DNA from: Chthonobacter albigriseus
GTDB taxonomy: Bacteria > Pseudomonadota > Alphaproteobacteria > Rhizobiales > Pleomorphomonadaceae
Direction of reading: 5' to 3'
Length of the DNA stretch: 64,000 nucleotides
Assembly (NCBI RefSeq): GCF_013839445.1
Contig: NZ_JACDIT010000001.1
Coordinates: forward strand, 1,653,935-1,717,934
Shown here: piece after piece, positions 22,470 to 32,512 of the stretch
Layout of the letters: the number at the start of each line of letters is the position of its first letter
Position numbering within the stretch: the stretch's first letter is position 1
Translations under genes and position numbers: made by a program
The notes under the pieces: generated by a model
What the model saw: only the letters and a program-made list of their open reading frames with translations
Database searches by the model: none
Told to the model about the DNA's origin: nothing

Positions 22470-23999
22470 TCAGGCGAAGGTCTTGGAGAACGCGGCGATC
22501 GCGTCCTTCAGCTTGCCCTTGATGTCGTCGGTGATCTGCTTCTCCGTCCAGATGGCCGAGAGGAGATCGGCGTGCTTGTCGCGCAGGAACCGGAGCAGGC
22601 CCTCTTCGAAGGCGCGCACCTTGCCGACCGGCAGCGGATCCAGGTAGCCGTTCACGCCGGCGAAGATCACCGCGACCTGCTCTTCCGTCTTCAGCGGCGA
22701 GAACTGCGGCTGCTTCAGGAGTTCCACCAGGCGGGCGCCGCGGTTGAGCAGCTTCTGCGTGGCGGCGTCGAGGTCCGAGCCGAACTGCGCGAAGGCGGCC
22801 ATCTCGCGATACTGCGCCAACTCGCCCTTGATGGTGCCGGCGACCTGCTTCATCGCCTTGATCTGCGCGGCCGAGCCGACGCGCGACACCGAGAGGCCGA
22901 CGTTCACCGCCGGGCGGACGCCCTGGTAGAACAGGTTGGTCTCAAGGAAGATCTGGCCGTCCGTGATCGAGATCACGTTGGTCGGGATGTAGGCCGACAC
23001 GTCGTTGGCCTGCGTCTCGATGACCGGAAGAGCCGTCAGCGAACCGAGGCCGTTTTCCTTGTTGAGCTTGGCCGCGCGCTCCAGAAGGCGGGAGTGCAGG
23101 TAGAACACGTCGCCCGGGTAGGCCTCGCGGCCCGGCGGGCGGCGCAGCAGCAGCGACATCTGGCGGTAGGCGACGGCCTGCTTGGAAAGGTCGTCGTAGG
23201 CGATCAGGGCATGCATGCCGTTGTCGCGGAAGTACTCGCCGATCGCGCAGCCGGTGAACGGCGCGATGAACTGCATCGGGGCCGGGTCGGACGCGGTCGC
23301 CGCGATCACGATCGAGTAGGGCAGCGCGCCGGAGTCTTCCAGGCGCTTGACGAACTGGGCGACCGTGGAACGCTTCTGGCCGATGGCGACATAGACGCAG
23401 TAGAGCTTCTGGCCCTCGTCCGTGCCCTGGTTCAGCGGCTTCTGGTTCAGGAAGGTGTCGAGGATGATGGCGGTCTTGCCGGTCTGGCGGTCGCCGATCA
23501 CCAGTTCGCGCTGGCCGCGGCCGATCGGGATCATGGCGTCGATCGCCTTGATGCCGGTGGACATCGGCTCATGCACGGACTTGCGGGGGATGATGCCCGG
23601 GGCTTTCACGTCGACGCGGCGGCGCTCGGTGAACTCGATCGGGCCCTTGCCGTCGATCGGGTTGCCGAGACCGTCGACCACGCGGCCGAGCAGGCCCTTG
23701 CCGACCGGCACGTCCACGATGGCGCCGGTCCGCTTGACGGTGTCGCCTTCCTTGATGTCTCGGTCGGCGCCGAAGATCACGACGCCGACGTTGTCGGTTT
23801 CAAGGTTGAGCGCCATGCCGCGGATGCCGCCGGGGAACTCGACCATCTCGCCCGCCTGGACGTTGTCGAGCCCGTAGACACGGGCGATGCCGTCACCGAC
23901 GGAGAGAACCTGGCCGACTTCGGAGACTTCGGCCTCTTGGCCGAAGTTCTTGATCTGCTCCTTGAGGATTGCGGAAATTTCCGCGGCGCGGATGTCCAT
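22470..23999 (-). CDS. atpA: ATP synthase F1 subunit alpha
   Basis: Non-catalytic nucleotide-binding subunit of F1. The 509 residues begin [20 protein letters not shown] and contain the P-loop [13 protein letters not shown] (about 169-177) and the alpha-specific segment [26 protein letters not shown]. Length is typical. Its start codon shares one base with the atpH stop (TGATG on the minus strand), showing tight translational coupling. Confidence 0.99.
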   Translation of the reverse strand: MDIRAAEISAILKEQIKNFGQEAEVSEVGQVLSVGDGIARVYGLDNVQAGEMVEFPGGIRGMALNLETDNVGVVIFGADRDIKEGDTVKRTGAIVDVPVGKGLLGRVVDGLGNPIDGKGPIEFTERRRVDVKAPGIIPRKSVHEPMSTGIKAIDAMIPIGRGQRELVIGDRQTGKTAIILDTFLNQKPLNQGTDEGQKLYCVYVAIGQKRSTVAQFVKRLEDSGALPYSIVIAATASDPAPMQFIAPFTGCAIGEYFRDNGMHALIAYDDLSKQAVAYRQMSLLLRRPPGREAYPGDVFYLHSRLLERAAKLNKENGLGSLTALPVIETQANDVSAYIPTNVISITDGQIFLETNLFYQGVRPAVNVGLSVSRVGSAAQIKAMKQVAGTIKGELAQYREMAAFAQFGSDLDAATQKLLNRGARLVELLKQPQFSPLKTEEQVAVIFAGVNGYLDPLPVGKVRAFEEGLLRFLRDKHADLLSAIWTEKQITDDIKGKLKDAIAAFSKTFA

Positions 24000-24559
24000 C
24001 AGCCGACCTCTTTCAGTGCGATCTTGAGCTGGTTGAGCTTTGTCTTGAGCGTCGTGTCGATCATGCGGCTGCCGAGTTTCACGACAAGCCCGCCGATGAG
24101 CGAGGGATCGACGCTGGCGTTGATGCGGACGGTCTTGCCGGTCTTGGCCGAGAGCGCCGCGGTAAGGTCGGCGATCTGGCCAGCCGTCAGAGGCTCGGCC
24201 GAAGTGACGTCCGCCGTCGTCTCGCCGCGCTGGGCGGCGAGCATGGAGCGGTACGCCTTGAACATGGCGGGGACGGCGAACAGGCGCCGGTTGCGGGCGG
24301 CCAGCTTGATGAAGTTGGCGACGATCCCGCCGATCCCGGCGCGGTCGAGCACCGCCGTGACGGCGCGCAGCTGGTCGTCCGGCGTGAACACCGGCGAACG
24401 GACCAGCCGCTTCAGGTCCCCGCTGTCGGCCAGCAAGGCATCGAAACGCTCCATGTCCGCCGCGGCCGTGTCGAGGGCGCCCGTTTCCTGGGCGAGCTCG
24501 AACAGCGCGGTCGCATAACGCTCCGCGACCCCTGAAGTGGTGGACGCCGTTTCGCTCAC
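23999..24559 (-). CDS. atpH: ATP synthase F1 subunit delta
   Basis: Peripheral-stalk subunit that joins F1 to the b subunits. I chose the GTG that gives [23 protein letters not shown], matching the usual delta N-terminus, for 186 residues; in-frame upstream sequence is open but unlike any delta protein. The C-terminus [22 protein letters not shown] matches the family ending GG.V...D.SV...L..L. It is the first gene of the atpHAGDC operon. The F0 genes are not here; in alphaproteobacteria they usually form a separate operon. Confidence 0.96.
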   Translation of the reverse strand: MSETASTTSGVAERYATALFELAQETGALDTAAADMERFDALLADSGDLKRLVRSPVFTPDDQLRAVTAVLDRAGIGGIVANFIKLAARNRRLFAVPAMFKAYRSMLAAQRGETTADVTSAEPLTAGQIADLTAALSAKTGKTVRINASVDPSLIGGLVVKLGSRMIDTTLKTKLNQLKIALKEVG

Positions 24560-24687
24560 GGTTGGAGGACCCCCTGTCCGAAGTTCCGGACCCGTCGGGA
24601 ATACCCCCGGCAAGCCGCTGGAACGCTTGGCGAATTTCGGTGAAACGACGGTCTTGACGTGGTCTAGCCGCCGTAAAATCCGGCCCC

Positions 24688-24715
24688 GTCTAGCACAGGA
24701 CCAGAGGTTCCGCAA
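24688..24715 (-). promoter_or_regulatory. Putative promoter of the atpHAGDC operon
   Basis: On the minus strand, TTGCGG, a 16-base spacer and CTAGAC lie about 130-155 bases ahead of the atpH GTG, within the 268-base gap between priA and atpH. Matches are moderate and no activator site was recognised. Confidence 0.3.
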
Positions 24716-24827
24716 CACGCCCGTCGGATTCGAAGAATCGCGGAAATCCGGGATTTTCCCGGCCATTCGCAGTCGTTTGGGTCGATTCATGGGCCTTTGT
24801 GATGGGCATTCCCGGATCTGGATCGGT

Positions 24828-27065
24828 TTAGACGAAGCTTTGCGGGTCCACGTCGACGAAAACCTCCACGCCGCCGGTCGCCTTGGGTGCGGCACCGAGC
24901 CACGCCCGCACCCAGCCGGAAAGGTCGTGGTCGCGCGGCCCGTGCGCCAGCAGGCGGAACCGATGCCGCCCCCGGATCACCGCCAGCGGCGCCTCCGCCG
25001 GGCCGAGCACCTCGACCACCGCGCCATGGGGTGCTGCCCGGGCGAGCGCCCGCGCATGGTCCTCCGCCCGCTCGCGCGTCGGCCCCGAGACGATCACCGC
25101 CGCCAGCCGCCCGAACGGCGGCATGTGCGCCTGCTCCCGCTCGCGCATCTCCGTGTCGTAGAAGCGGTCGGGGTCGCCCGATACCAGCGCCTGGATCACC
25201 GGGTTCTCCGGCGCGTAGGTCTGCAGGATGCCGAACCCCTTGCCGGCGATGCGCCCGGCGCGACCGGTCACCTGCGCCAAGAGCTGGAACGTCCGCTCCG
25301 ACGCGCGCGGGTCGCCATGGCCGAGACCGAGGTCGGCGTCCACCACACCCACCAGCGTCAGCCGCGGGAAGTTGTGCCCCTTGGCGACCAGCTGCGTGCC
25401 GATGATGACATCGCACTCGCCCTTGGCGATCGCCTCCAACTCGGCCCGCAGCCGCTGCACGCCGCCCGCGATGTCCGACGAGAGCACGATCGCACGCTTG
25501 TCGGGCAGGAGCTCCTGGAGTTCCTCCGCCACCCGCTCGATGCCGGGGCCGCAGGCGACCAGGCTGTCCATGGTGCCGCAGGACGGACAGCTCTCCGGCC
25601 GCGGCTCCATGTGGCCGCAGTGATGGCAGGCGAGCCGACCCCGGAAGCGGTGGTCGACCAGCCAGGTGGAGCAGTTCGGGCACTGAAACCGGTGGCCGCA
25701 TGACCGGCACAGCGTCAGCGGGGCGTAGCCGCGGCGGTTGAGGAAGAGCAGCGCCTGCTCCCCTCGCTCGGTCGTCTCGCGGATCGCCCGCACCAGCCCC
25801 GGCGCCAGGAACCTCCCGCGCGGCGGACCGGCCTTGCGCATGTCGATCGCCGCGATCTCCGGCATCGACTGGCCGGTCGCCCGCGCCGGCAGGAGCACGT
25901 TGCCGTAGCGCCCGCGATCCGCGTTGACCTTGGTTTCCAGCGATGGCGTCGCCGAGGCGAGCACCACGGGGATCGATTCGATCCGCCCGCGTACCACCGC
26001 CATGTCCCGGGCATGGTAGGTCGCCCACTCCTCCTGCTTGTAGGCGGGGTCGTGCTCCTCGTCGACGACGATCAGGCCTAGCTGCCGGAACGGCAGGAAC
26101 AGCGCCGAACGGGCGCCGACCACCACCCGCACGCGCCCCTCCGCCACCCCGCGCCAGACCCGCGCCCGGGTCTTCGGCGAGACGTCGGAATGCCACTCCG
26201 CCGGCACCGCGCCGAATCGCTCGGAGAAGCGCTCCAGGAAGGCCTTGGTGAGCGCGATCTCCGGCACCAGGATCAGCGCCTGGCCGCCCTGCCGGAGGCA
26301 CTCGGCCACAACTTCCATGTAGACGTCGGTCTTGCCGGCGCCGGTCACGCCGTCGAGCAGCGTCACCGACGCACCTTTGCCGACCGCGGCCGACAACGTC
26401 GCGGCCGCGGCATTCTGCGCGTCCGTCAGCGGCCGCGGATTGAAATCGGGCTCCGGCTCCCGAATCGGCGGCCCCGCCGGCATCTCCACCTCGGCGAGCG
26501 TACCCGCCTCCAGCAGCCCGTCCACCACGGACGGCGAGACGCCCGCCGCAGAAGCAAGGCCCGATCGCGTCCAGGCCGCACCCTCGTGCTCGTCCATCAG
26601 CGAAAGAAGACGCCGCCGGGCCGGGGTGACCCGCTCCGGCGCCGGTCCCGACCGCACCACGCCGCGGATCGGCGGCTCCGGGTCCAAAGCTTCCGGCGCC
26701 CGCAGCGCCATCCGCATCACCATGCCCCGCGGCGTCAGCGTGTATTTCGCCACCCAGTCCACGAACGCGAGCAGGTGGCCGGAGAGCGGCGGGGCGTCGA
26801 ACACGGTCTCGATCGCCCTGAGCCGATTCGACGACGCGTTGAGGGTCGGCGTCTCCGCGGTCACCACGCCCACCACCTGACGCGGCCCGAGCGGCACCCG
26901 CACGATCGAACCGGGAGGCACCTCCACCCCGGGCGGGACGCGGTAGGTGTAGCTCTCCTCGATCGCCACGGGCGTCACCACCTGGACGACGTCGCGCCGG
27001 CCGGTCTGCGGCGGCGCGGCATCCCCGAAAAGGTCCAGGGCGGAGGTGACGGTCGGCTTGGACAT
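24828..27065 (-). CDS. priA: Primosomal replication protein N' (PriA helicase)
   Basis: DNA helicase that reloads the replisome at stalled forks. The start MSKPTVTSALDLFGDAAP gives 745 residues; open sequence further upstream is antisense to pdxY and not credible. After an N-terminal DNA-binding domain (VVTPVAIEESYTYRVP, GSIVRVPLGPRQVVGVV) come the Walker A motif DGVTGAGKTDVYM, the DEAH-type box VVDEEHDPAYKQEE, and a zinc region with paired CxxC motifs (CRSCGH, CPNC, CHHCGH, CPSCG), then the motif VTGRAGR. Length is normal. It precedes atpH on the same strand but has its own gap, so separate transcription is likely. Confidence 0.97.
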   Translation of the reverse strand: MSKPTVTSALDLFGDAAPPQTGRRDVVQVVTPVAIEESYTYRVPPGVEVPPGSIVRVPLGPRQVVGVVTAETPTLNASSNRLRAIETVFDAPPLSGHLLAFVDWVAKYTLTPRGMVMRMALRAPEALDPEPPIRGVVRSGPAPERVTPARRRLLSLMDEHEGAAWTRSGLASAAGVSPSVVDGLLEAGTLAEVEMPAGPPIREPEPDFNPRPLTDAQNAAAATLSAAVGKGASVTLLDGVTGAGKTDVYMEVVAECLRQGGQALILVPEIALTKAFLERFSERFGAVPAEWHSDVSPKTRARVWRGVAEGRVRVVVGARSALFLPFRQLGLIVVDEEHDPAYKQEEWATYHARDMAVVRGRIESIPVVLASATPSLETKVNADRGRYGNVLLPARATGQSMPEIAAIDMRKAGPPRGRFLAPGLVRAIRETTERGEQALLFLNRRGYAPLTLCRSCGHRFQCPNCSTWLVDHRFRGRLACHHCGHMEPRPESCPSCGTMDSLVACGPGIERVAEELQELLPDKRAIVLSSDIAGGVQRLRAELEAIAKGECDVIIGTQLVAKGHNFPRLTLVGVVDADLGLGHGDPRASERTFQLLAQVTGRAGRIAGKGFGILQTYAPENPVIQALVSGDPDRFYDTEMREREQAHMPPFGRLAAVIVSGPTRERAEDHARALARAAPHGAVVEVLGPAEAPLAVIRGRHRFRLLAHGPRDHDLSGWVRAWLGAAPKATGGVEVFVDVDPQSFV

Positions 27066-27197
27066 CGCGCGCGGCGCTCGGCTCGATCGGGCGGGACGGG
27101 AATGCGCGGCGGGCCGGAGGGGCCGCTCGTCGGGTGAGACGACAAGCCCCGACAGCGCCGCCTTCCCCTCAGTCGCCTTATCTGGCATGCCTAGCCC

Positions 27198-28091
27198 ATG
27201 TCTGCCACCGCCGCGTCCCACGAAATCCTCGTCATCTCCTCCTTTGTCGTGCGCGGCTCGGTCGGCGCACGGGCGGGCTTCATCCTGGAGAGGCTCGGCC
27301 ATCGCGTCTGGACGATGCCGACGATCATCCTGCCTTGGCATCCCGGCCACGGGCGCGGCCACCGCATCGTGCCGGCGGAGGCCGATTTCGCCGCCATGCT
27401 CTCCGATCTCGCCCGCGCGCCCTGGCTCTCCAAAGTCGGCGCGGTCGTCTCCGGCTATCTTGGCGCCGCCTCGCAGGCTGGCCCGATCGCCGACCTCGTC
27501 CGGGCGGTCAAGGCCGCCAACCCGGACGCGATCTACCTCTGCGATCCCGTTCTCGGCGATATCGGCAGCCTCTACGTGCCCGAGGACGTCGCCAAGGCCC
27601 AGCGCGACATCCTGATGCCCCTCGCCGACCTGATGACGCCCAATGCCTTCGAGGTGGGTTGGCTCACCGGCGGCAAGCCCGAGACCATGGCCGACCTCGT
27701 CGCGGCCGCCCGTACTCTTGGCCCCCGCCGCGTCGTCGTCACCTCGGCCCCGGCGATGATGCGCGGCAAGATCGCCACCGCCCTGGTCTCCCCGACCGAC
27801 GTCATCGTCGCGGAGAACCGACTGGTGGGCGAGGCCCACAGCGGCACTGGCGATCTCTTCGCCGCGCAGTTCCTGTCCGCCCTCCTGACCGGGCGCGGCG
27901 ACGAGGAGGCCCTCCGCCGGGCCGTCGCCGGCACCTTCGAGGTCGTCGCCCGCAGCGTCCGCGCCGGCGCCGAGGAGCTCGACTTCACCGCCCACCAGGA
28001 CAGCATCGCCCATCCCGTGGCGGAGGTGGATATCCGCCGCTGGGCCACCCCGCAGAAGCCCGCCCGCCGGCGGGCGGATACCGCCTCGTGA
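27198..28091 (+). CDS. pdxY: Pyridoxal kinase (PdxY-type)
   Basis: Ribokinase-superfamily enzyme that phosphorylates pyridoxal in vitamin B6 salvage. The 297 residues show ILVISSFVVRGSVGARAG at the front (the family's S-x-V-x-x-G-x-VG), DPVLGDIGSLYVPE, DLMTPNAFEVGWLTG and the anion-hole/catalytic GEAHSGTGDLFAAQFL (GTGD). PdxY usually reads VxGNSAA where this has VRGSVGA. It is divergent from priA and its stop overlaps the next gene's GTG start, so the two are translationally coupled. Confidence 0.88.
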   Translation: MSATAASHEILVISSFVVRGSVGARAGFILERLGHRVWTMPTIILPWHPGHGRGHRIVPAEADFAAMLSDLARAPWLSKVGAVVSGYLGAASQAGPIADLVRAVKAANPDAIYLCDPVLGDIGSLYVPEDVAKAQRDILMPLADLMTPNAFEVGWLTGGKPETMADLVAAARTLGPRRVVVTSAPAMMRGKIATALVSPTDVIVAENRLVGEAHSGTGDLFAAQFLSALLTGRGDEEALRRAVAGTFEVVARSVRAGAEELDFTAHQDSIAHPVAEVDIRRWATPQKPARRRADTAS

Positions 28092-28810
28092 TCGTCGCCG
28101 GCGTCGACGGTTGTCCGGCCGGCTGGATCGCCGTGCTGCGCGATCTCGACACCGGTGCTGCCGACGTCCGCGTCGTTGCCCGCATCGCCGATCTGCTCGA
28201 CCGCCCCGGCGAACCGCAGGTGATCGCCGTCGACATGCCGATCGGCCTGCCGGACCGGGTGGCCCTCGGCGGCCGACCGGCCGAACGTGCGGTGCGCGGC
28301 ATGCTCGGCCCGCGCCAGTCCAGCGTATTCTCCGTTCCTTCCCGCTCTGCCGTGGAGGCGCCGGACTACCCGGCCGCCTGCGCGGCGGCGCGCGCTACCT
28401 CCGAGCCGCCTCGGGCCGTCTCCAAGCAGTGCTTCCATCTCTTCCCCAAGATCAGGGAAATCGACGACCTGCTGACTGAACGGGCCGCGCTGGCGGACCG
28501 GATCTTCGAGAGCCATCCGGAGGTCGCCTTCACGGTTCTGGGCGGCGGCCAGCCGATGACGCTGCCGAAAAAGATCAAGAGCCGCGTCAACCCGGCCGGC
28601 CTGGAGGAGCGCCGCGCCTTCCTGGCCGGCAGGGGCCTGGACCGTTCGCTGCTCGACGCCAGGCCCCCCCGCGGCGCGGCGGCCGACGACCTGCTCGACG
28701 CCAGCGTCTGCACGCTCGTCGCCGAACGGCTGGCGGCAGGCGTCGCGATACCCCATCCCGCCGAGGACGTCCGGGACGGCCGCGGCCTGAGGATCGCGAT
28801 CTGGACCTGA
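28088..28810 (+). CDS. DUF429 family protein
   Basis: A 240-residue protein of the DUF429 group, which has a predicted RNase H-like fold and no proven activity. Family features: VAGVDGCPAGWIAVLRD at the N-terminus, IAVDMPIGLPD, RAVRGMLGPRQSSVFSVPSR, and SHPEVAFTVLGGG with DDLLDASVCTLVAERL near the end. The acidic residues at DGCPAGW, VDMPIGL and ESHPE could form the metal site of a nuclease-like fold. The GTG start overlaps the pdxY stop by four bases, suggesting co-translation; a functional link to B6 metabolism is not known. Confidence 0.85.
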   Translation: MIVAGVDGCPAGWIAVLRDLDTGAADVRVVARIADLLDRPGEPQVIAVDMPIGLPDRVALGGRPAERAVRGMLGPRQSSVFSVPSRSAVEAPDYPAACAAARATSEPPRAVSKQCFHLFPKIREIDDLLTERAALADRIFESHPEVAFTVLGGGQPMTLPKKIKSRVNPAGLEERRAFLAGRGLDRSLLDARPPRGAAADDLLDASVCTLVAERLAAGVAIPHPAEDVRDGRGLRIAIWT

Positions 28811-28916
28811 CGCAACCTCCGCAAAGCTGCCGTGCGACACTAGTCTTGTGGCATTGCAGCGCGGGGCGATGTACGCGACTTTCCAGACCGACCTTGAGAG
28901 AGGGCAAGGAGCGACC

Positions 28917-29615
28917 ATGACGGCCGATACCAGCGCACCGGATCTGCGCCCGCCGCTTCCGGACACCTTCCCCGACCGGCTGACGTCCGGTTACCAGGCG
29001 TTCCGCGCCGGACGCTATCCGACCGAGGAGGAGCGCTACCGCCGCCTCGGCGACCGCGGCCAGAAGCCGGAGATCATGATGATCGGCTGCTGCGACAGCC
29101 GCGTCTCGCCGGAGGTCATCTTCGACGCCGGCCCGGGCGAGATCTTCGTCGTCCGTAACGTCGCCAACCTCGTCCCGCCCTACAATCCCGACGGCGAGCT
29201 GCACGGCACCTCCGCCGCGCTGGAGTTCGGCGTCGTCGCGCTGAAGGTGAAGCACATCGTGGTGATGGGTCACGGCCGGTGCGGCGGCGTGCGCGCCGCC
29301 CTCGACGAGATGGACCCGCTCACCCCCGGCGACTTCATCGGCCGCTGGATGTCCATGCTGGCCGAGCCGGCCGAAACGATCCGCTGCAACCACGCGATCC
29401 CGGAAGGCTTGCGCTACCGGGCGCTCGAACTGGAGGGGGTCCGCAAGTCGATCCGCAACCTCCTGACCTTTCCCTGCGTCCAGATCCGTCACGCGAAGGG
29501 TTCGCTGCGGCTCCACGGCGCCTGGTTCGACGTGTCGGAAGGCGAGCTGCACGTCCTCGATCCCGCCACGGGCGAATTCTCCGTCCTGAAGGACGGCGAC
29601 CAGCTGATCGGTTGA
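28917..29615 (+). CDS. Beta-class carbonic anhydrase
   Basis: Zinc enzyme that interconverts CO2 and bicarbonate. The 232 residues contain the metal-binding and catalytic motif MIGCCDSRVSPE (Cys, Asp, Arg), then VVRNVANLVPPY and the His-x2-Cys motif MGHGRCGGV, the complete beta-CA signature. The chosen ATG has an AAGGAG ribosome site; an in-frame GTG or TTG upstream would add 23 residues of unrelated sequence. It has no signal peptide, so it is cytosolic. The adjacent leuB is probably a separate unit. Confidence 0.96.
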   Translation: MTADTSAPDLRPPLPDTFPDRLTSGYQAFRAGRYPTEEERYRRLGDRGQKPEIMMIGCCDSRVSPEVIFDAGPGEIFVVRNVANLVPPYNPDGELHGTSAALEFGVVALKVKHIVVMGHGRCGGVRAALDEMDPLTPGDFIGRWMSMLAEPAETIRCNHAIPEGLRYRALELEGVRKSIRNLLTFPCVQIRHAKGSLRLHGAWFDVSEGELHVLDPATGEFSVLKDGDQLIG

Positions 29616-29725
29616 CGCGACACGGCGGCCGCTGGGCTCTTGATCCGGGGGGACGGGGCGGGTAGTGCACTGGCGCACGCGATTTCCAGCGTCCGCACAC
29701 CGCCAGTTCCCGAGGATCAGAGCCC

Positions 29726-30838
29726 ATGGCCACCAACACCCTCCTTCTTCTGCCCGGCGACGGGATCGGCCCCGAGATCATGGCCGAGGTGAAGGGGCTG
29801 ATTGCCTTCCTCAACGAGAAGGGCATCGCCTCCTTCGAGACGGACGAGGGGCTTGTCGGCGGCTGCGCCTACGACGCGCACGGCAAGGCGATCTCGGAGG
29901 CCGACATGGCCAAGGCGCTGGCCGCGGACGCGGTGCTGTTCGGCGCCGTGGGCGGGCCGAAGTGGGACAGCGTGCCCTATGAGGTGCGGCCGGAAGCCGG
30001 TCTGCTGCGCCTGCGCAAGGACCTCGGCTTGTTCGCCAACCTGCGTCCGGCGATCTGCTACCCGGCGCTCGCCGACGCGTCATCGCTGAAGCGCGACGTC
30101 GTCGAGGGCCTCGACATCCTGATCGTCCGCGAGCTCACTGGCGGCGTCTACTTCGGCGAGCCGAAGGAGATCGTGACCCTGGAGAACGGCCAGAAGCGCG
30201 CCGTCGACACCCAGCTCTACACCACCTCCGAGATCGAGCGGATCGCGCGTGTCGCCTTCGACCTCGCCCGCACCCGCAACAGCCGGGTCGCCTCGGCCGA
30301 AAAGCGCAACGTCATGAAGTCCGGCGTGCTCTGGAACCAGGTCGTCACCAAGGTCGGTAAGGAGGAGTTCCCCGACGTCGCGCTCGAGCATGTGCTCGCC
30401 GACAACTGCGCCATGCAGCTCGTCCGCTGGCCCAAGCAGTATGACGTCATCGTCTGCGACAACCTTTTCGGCGACATCCTCTCCGACGTGGCCGCGATGC
30501 TGACCGGTTCGCTCGGCATGCTGCCGTCCGCTTCGCTGGGTGCACCGGACGCCAAGACCGGCAAGCGCAAGGCGCTCTACGAGCCAGTGCACGGCTCCGC
30601 ACCGGATATCGCCGGCAAGGGCATCGCCAACCCGATCGCCATGATCGCCTCCTTCGCCATGGCCTTGCGCTACTCCTTCGGGCTCGTCGATCTCTCCGAC
30701 AAGCTGGACCAGGCGATCGCCGCGGTCCTTGCGCGCGGCCTGCGCACCCGCGACATCGGCGGCGAAGGCGTAACACTTGTTTCTACCGCCGAAATGGGCG
30801 ACGCGATCCGCACCGAATACGCCCGCCATCTCGGCTGA
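29726..30838 (+). CDS. leuB: 3-isopropylmalate dehydrogenase
   Basis: Oxidative decarboxylation of 3-isopropylmalate in leucine synthesis, NAD-dependent. The 370 residues start [19 protein letters not shown], have the substrate loop [39 protein letters not shown] and the family signature [28 protein letters not shown], with [18 protein letters not shown] near the end. leuC is in this window too but 25 kb away, so leucine genes are dispersed. Confidence 0.98.
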   Translation: MATNTLLLLPGDGIGPEIMAEVKGLIAFLNEKGIASFETDEGLVGGCAYDAHGKAISEADMAKALAADAVLFGAVGGPKWDSVPYEVRPEAGLLRLRKDLGLFANLRPAICYPALADASSLKRDVVEGLDILIVRELTGGVYFGEPKEIVTLENGQKRAVDTQLYTTSEIERIARVAFDLARTRNSRVASAEKRNVMKSGVLWNQVVTKVGKEEFPDVALEHVLADNCAMQLVRWPKQYDVIVCDNLFGDILSDVAAMLTGSLGMLPSASLGAPDAKTGKRKALYEPVHGSAPDIAGKGIANPIAMIASFAMALRYSFGLVDLSDKLDQAIAAVLARGLRTRDIGGEGVTLVSTAEMGDAIRTEYARHLG

Positions 30839-31016
30839 ACCGGCAGCCCTGCCGGCTCACGAAAATGTCAGTCGAGGGGGACTCCCCAACCGGGTGGCCC
30901 TACCCGACATATCGGTCAGGCGGCGCCGCTCCTGTTTCGGTAGTGCCCCCCGTCTCGCCGAGGACGGCCCGCCACGCTGGAGATCCCTCCCAGCGACGCG
31001 TCTGTCAAAGGACGCC

Positions 31017-31053
31017 GCGCCCAGTCTCCCCCGGGACTGGGCGCTTCCTTTTT
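31017..31053 (+). terminator. Strong intrinsic terminator after leuB
   Basis: A perfect 10-bp stem, GCGCCCAGTC with GACTGGGCGC, closes an 8-base loop and is followed by TTCCTTTTT. It lies about 180 bases beyond leuB, leaving room for a structured 3' region or a small RNA. Confidence 0.85.
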
Positions 31054-31109
31054 GCCCGTCCGCCGTTAACGCTAACCGTCAATGAACGCAGCCCAGGCGG
31101 GGCGGCAAC

Positions 31110-31138
31110 TTGACAAAACTACCACGCGCGATCGACGC
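31110..31138 (+). promoter_or_regulatory. Putative promoter of the M16 peptidase pair
   Basis: A perfect TTGACA -35 element is followed at 17 bases by a poor -10 (CGACGC). The start would lie just ahead of the GGGGG ribosome site of the first peptidase gene. The weak -10 keeps this tentative. Confidence 0.35.
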
Positions 31139-31165
31139 TCTCCGAAGTTGAACTTGGGGGACCGG

Positions 31166-32512
31166 ATGCACTTGCGCTCGCCTTGGTGGCGCCCGGCGGG
31201 CCTGCTGTCGGTCTCGCCCGCGGTGATCTTCCTGTGGAATGCCTTGTTGCAGCCGGGCACCCCGGTCGGCATCGAGACCCACGTCCTCGCCGATCCCTAC
31301 GAGGAGAACGTGGAGGTCCGCCTGTACGTCGGCGTCGGTGCGAGCGACGACGGGGACGACCGGCAGCTCGCCCACTTCGTCGAGCACCTGGTCTTCCTGA
31401 AGGATCGGCCGCCCGAAGCCTTCCGCCCGCTCGCCCTGCCCGGCGTCAGCAACAACGCCTTTACCACTGCAACCCAGACCTTTTTCATCTTCCGCGGCGG
31501 TTCCGACGACCTGCCGGAGATGGTGGACGCCGCCGCTGCCGTTCTCGATCCCCTCGACGTCGACCCCGATCAGGCCCGGCGCGAGCGCAAGGTCGTCGCG
31601 CGCGAACTCGACTGGCGTTACCGCACCGACCCGTTCGGCGGCCTCAACCAGCAGATCACTGCGGCGCTCTACGCAGGCCACCCGTTCGGCCGGGCGGCAG
31701 AACTCGACCGGATCGACCTCGACGGGCTGACGCTGGAGGAGGCCGCAGCCTTCCATCAAGCGTGGTACACGGTTCCGAACGCGCATCTCGTGATCACCGG
31801 CGCCGTCGATCCGACCGAAGCCCGCCGCCTCGCCGCCGCAGCCTTCGCAAGCCGGCCGTCTGCCCCGCCGCCGGAGCGGCCCGCCCTCGGCAGTCTCCCC
31901 CTGCCCGGCGGAGCGGAGCGGATCAGCGTCGTCGTCGAGGGGATCGAACGGCCCCGCCTCCGCATTGCCGCGATCGCCCCGGTCAGCGGCGACGCGGCGA
32001 GCCTGCAGGCCGATGCCGAAGTGCTCAACCGGGTTCTCGGCGGCAACCTGCCGGGCGCGCTCGCAACTGTGCTGCGCGACGACAACGGGATGACCCTGGC
32101 CTCCGGCGTCGACATCCGCTTCTTCGTGCCGATGCCCGGCTGGGTGCATCTCGACATCGACGTCACGCTCGCCGTCGGGGCGGACGCCGCGGATGTCGAA
32201 TTCAAGACGCGGTCCTGGCTGGGCGGGCATCGCGCCGCGATGATTGACGAGACCGCCTTCTACCGCATGAGGGCCCGTGCGGTCCGCGAGGCCGAGCAGA
32301 TGGCCTCCGACGTGTCCGCACGTGGTGCCGACCTGGGCACCGCCATGGCCATGCTGCCGCCCGACACCGCCCTCGGCTGGGGACGCAGCCTCGGCGAGGC
32401 GGGTCCGCTCACCGCCCGCCGGATCCTGCGTGCCATCGCCGATCCCCATCGGATCGTGACCGGCTGGATGATGCCGGGTTCGACCCCGACGACGGTCGGA
32501 GCCGTCCAATGA
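31166..32512 (+). CDS. M16 family metallopeptidase with HxxEH zinc motif
   Basis: Predicted zinc peptidase of the pitrilysin/processing-peptidase family, 448 residues. The metal and catalytic motif is DRQLAHFVEHLVF (HxxEH, about residues 70-74), with the third ligand expected in the downstream RERKVVARELDWR Glu. The C-terminal M16 half is present. An N-terminal hydrophobic stretch (LLSVSPAVIFLWNALL) suggests export or membrane anchoring. The ATG used has a GGGGG ribosome site; an in-frame ATG 28 codons upstream would disturb the signal. The stop overlaps the next gene (ATGA), which encodes a partner without the zinc motif. Confidence 0.88.
   Translation: MHLRSPWWRPAGLLSVSPAVIFLWNALLQPGTPVGIETHVLADPYEENVEVRLYVGVGASDDGDDRQLAHFVEHLVFLKDRPPEAFRPLALPGVSNNAFTTATQTFFIFRGGSDDLPEMVDAAAAVLDPLDVDPDQARRERKVVARELDWRYRTDPFGGLNQQITAALYAGHPFGRAAELDRIDLDGLTLEEAAAFHQAWYTVPNAHLVITGAVDPTEARRLAAAAFASRPSAPPPERPALGSLPLPGGAERISVVVEGIERPRLRIAAIAPVSGDAASLQADAEVLNRVLGGNLPGALATVLRDDNGMTLASGVDIRFFVPMPGWVHLDIDVTLAVGADAADVEFKTRSWLGGHRAAMIDETAFYRMRARAVREAEQMASDVSARGADLGTAMAMLPPDTALGWGRSLGEAGPLTARRILRAIADPHRIVTGWMMPGSTPTTVGAVQ

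Larger units (their letters stand above)
30839..31165. other. 327-base intergenic region after leuB with several hairpins
   Basis: No coding gene is supported. It starts with a small inverted repeat just after the leuB stop (CCGGCAG/CTGCCGG, 30840-30855), then CGGGT/ACCCG, CGTCTCG/CGAGGACG and CGCTGG/CCAGCG (30975-30980 with 30990-30995) hairpins, and ends at a strong terminator at 31017-31053. The run of hairpins ending in a terminator could be a long leuB 3' untranslated region or a separate small RNA; I recognise no family. The M16 peptidase promoter lies further right. Confidence 0.4.

Noticed and set aside
22458-24518. Long plus-strand frame opposite atpA and atpH
   Set aside because: Antisense of highly conserved ATP synthase genes with no family likeness of its own.
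28848-28916. Longer start for the carbonic anhydrase
   Set aside because: The internal ATG has an AAGGAG ribosome site and fits family length; the extension is unlike any relative.
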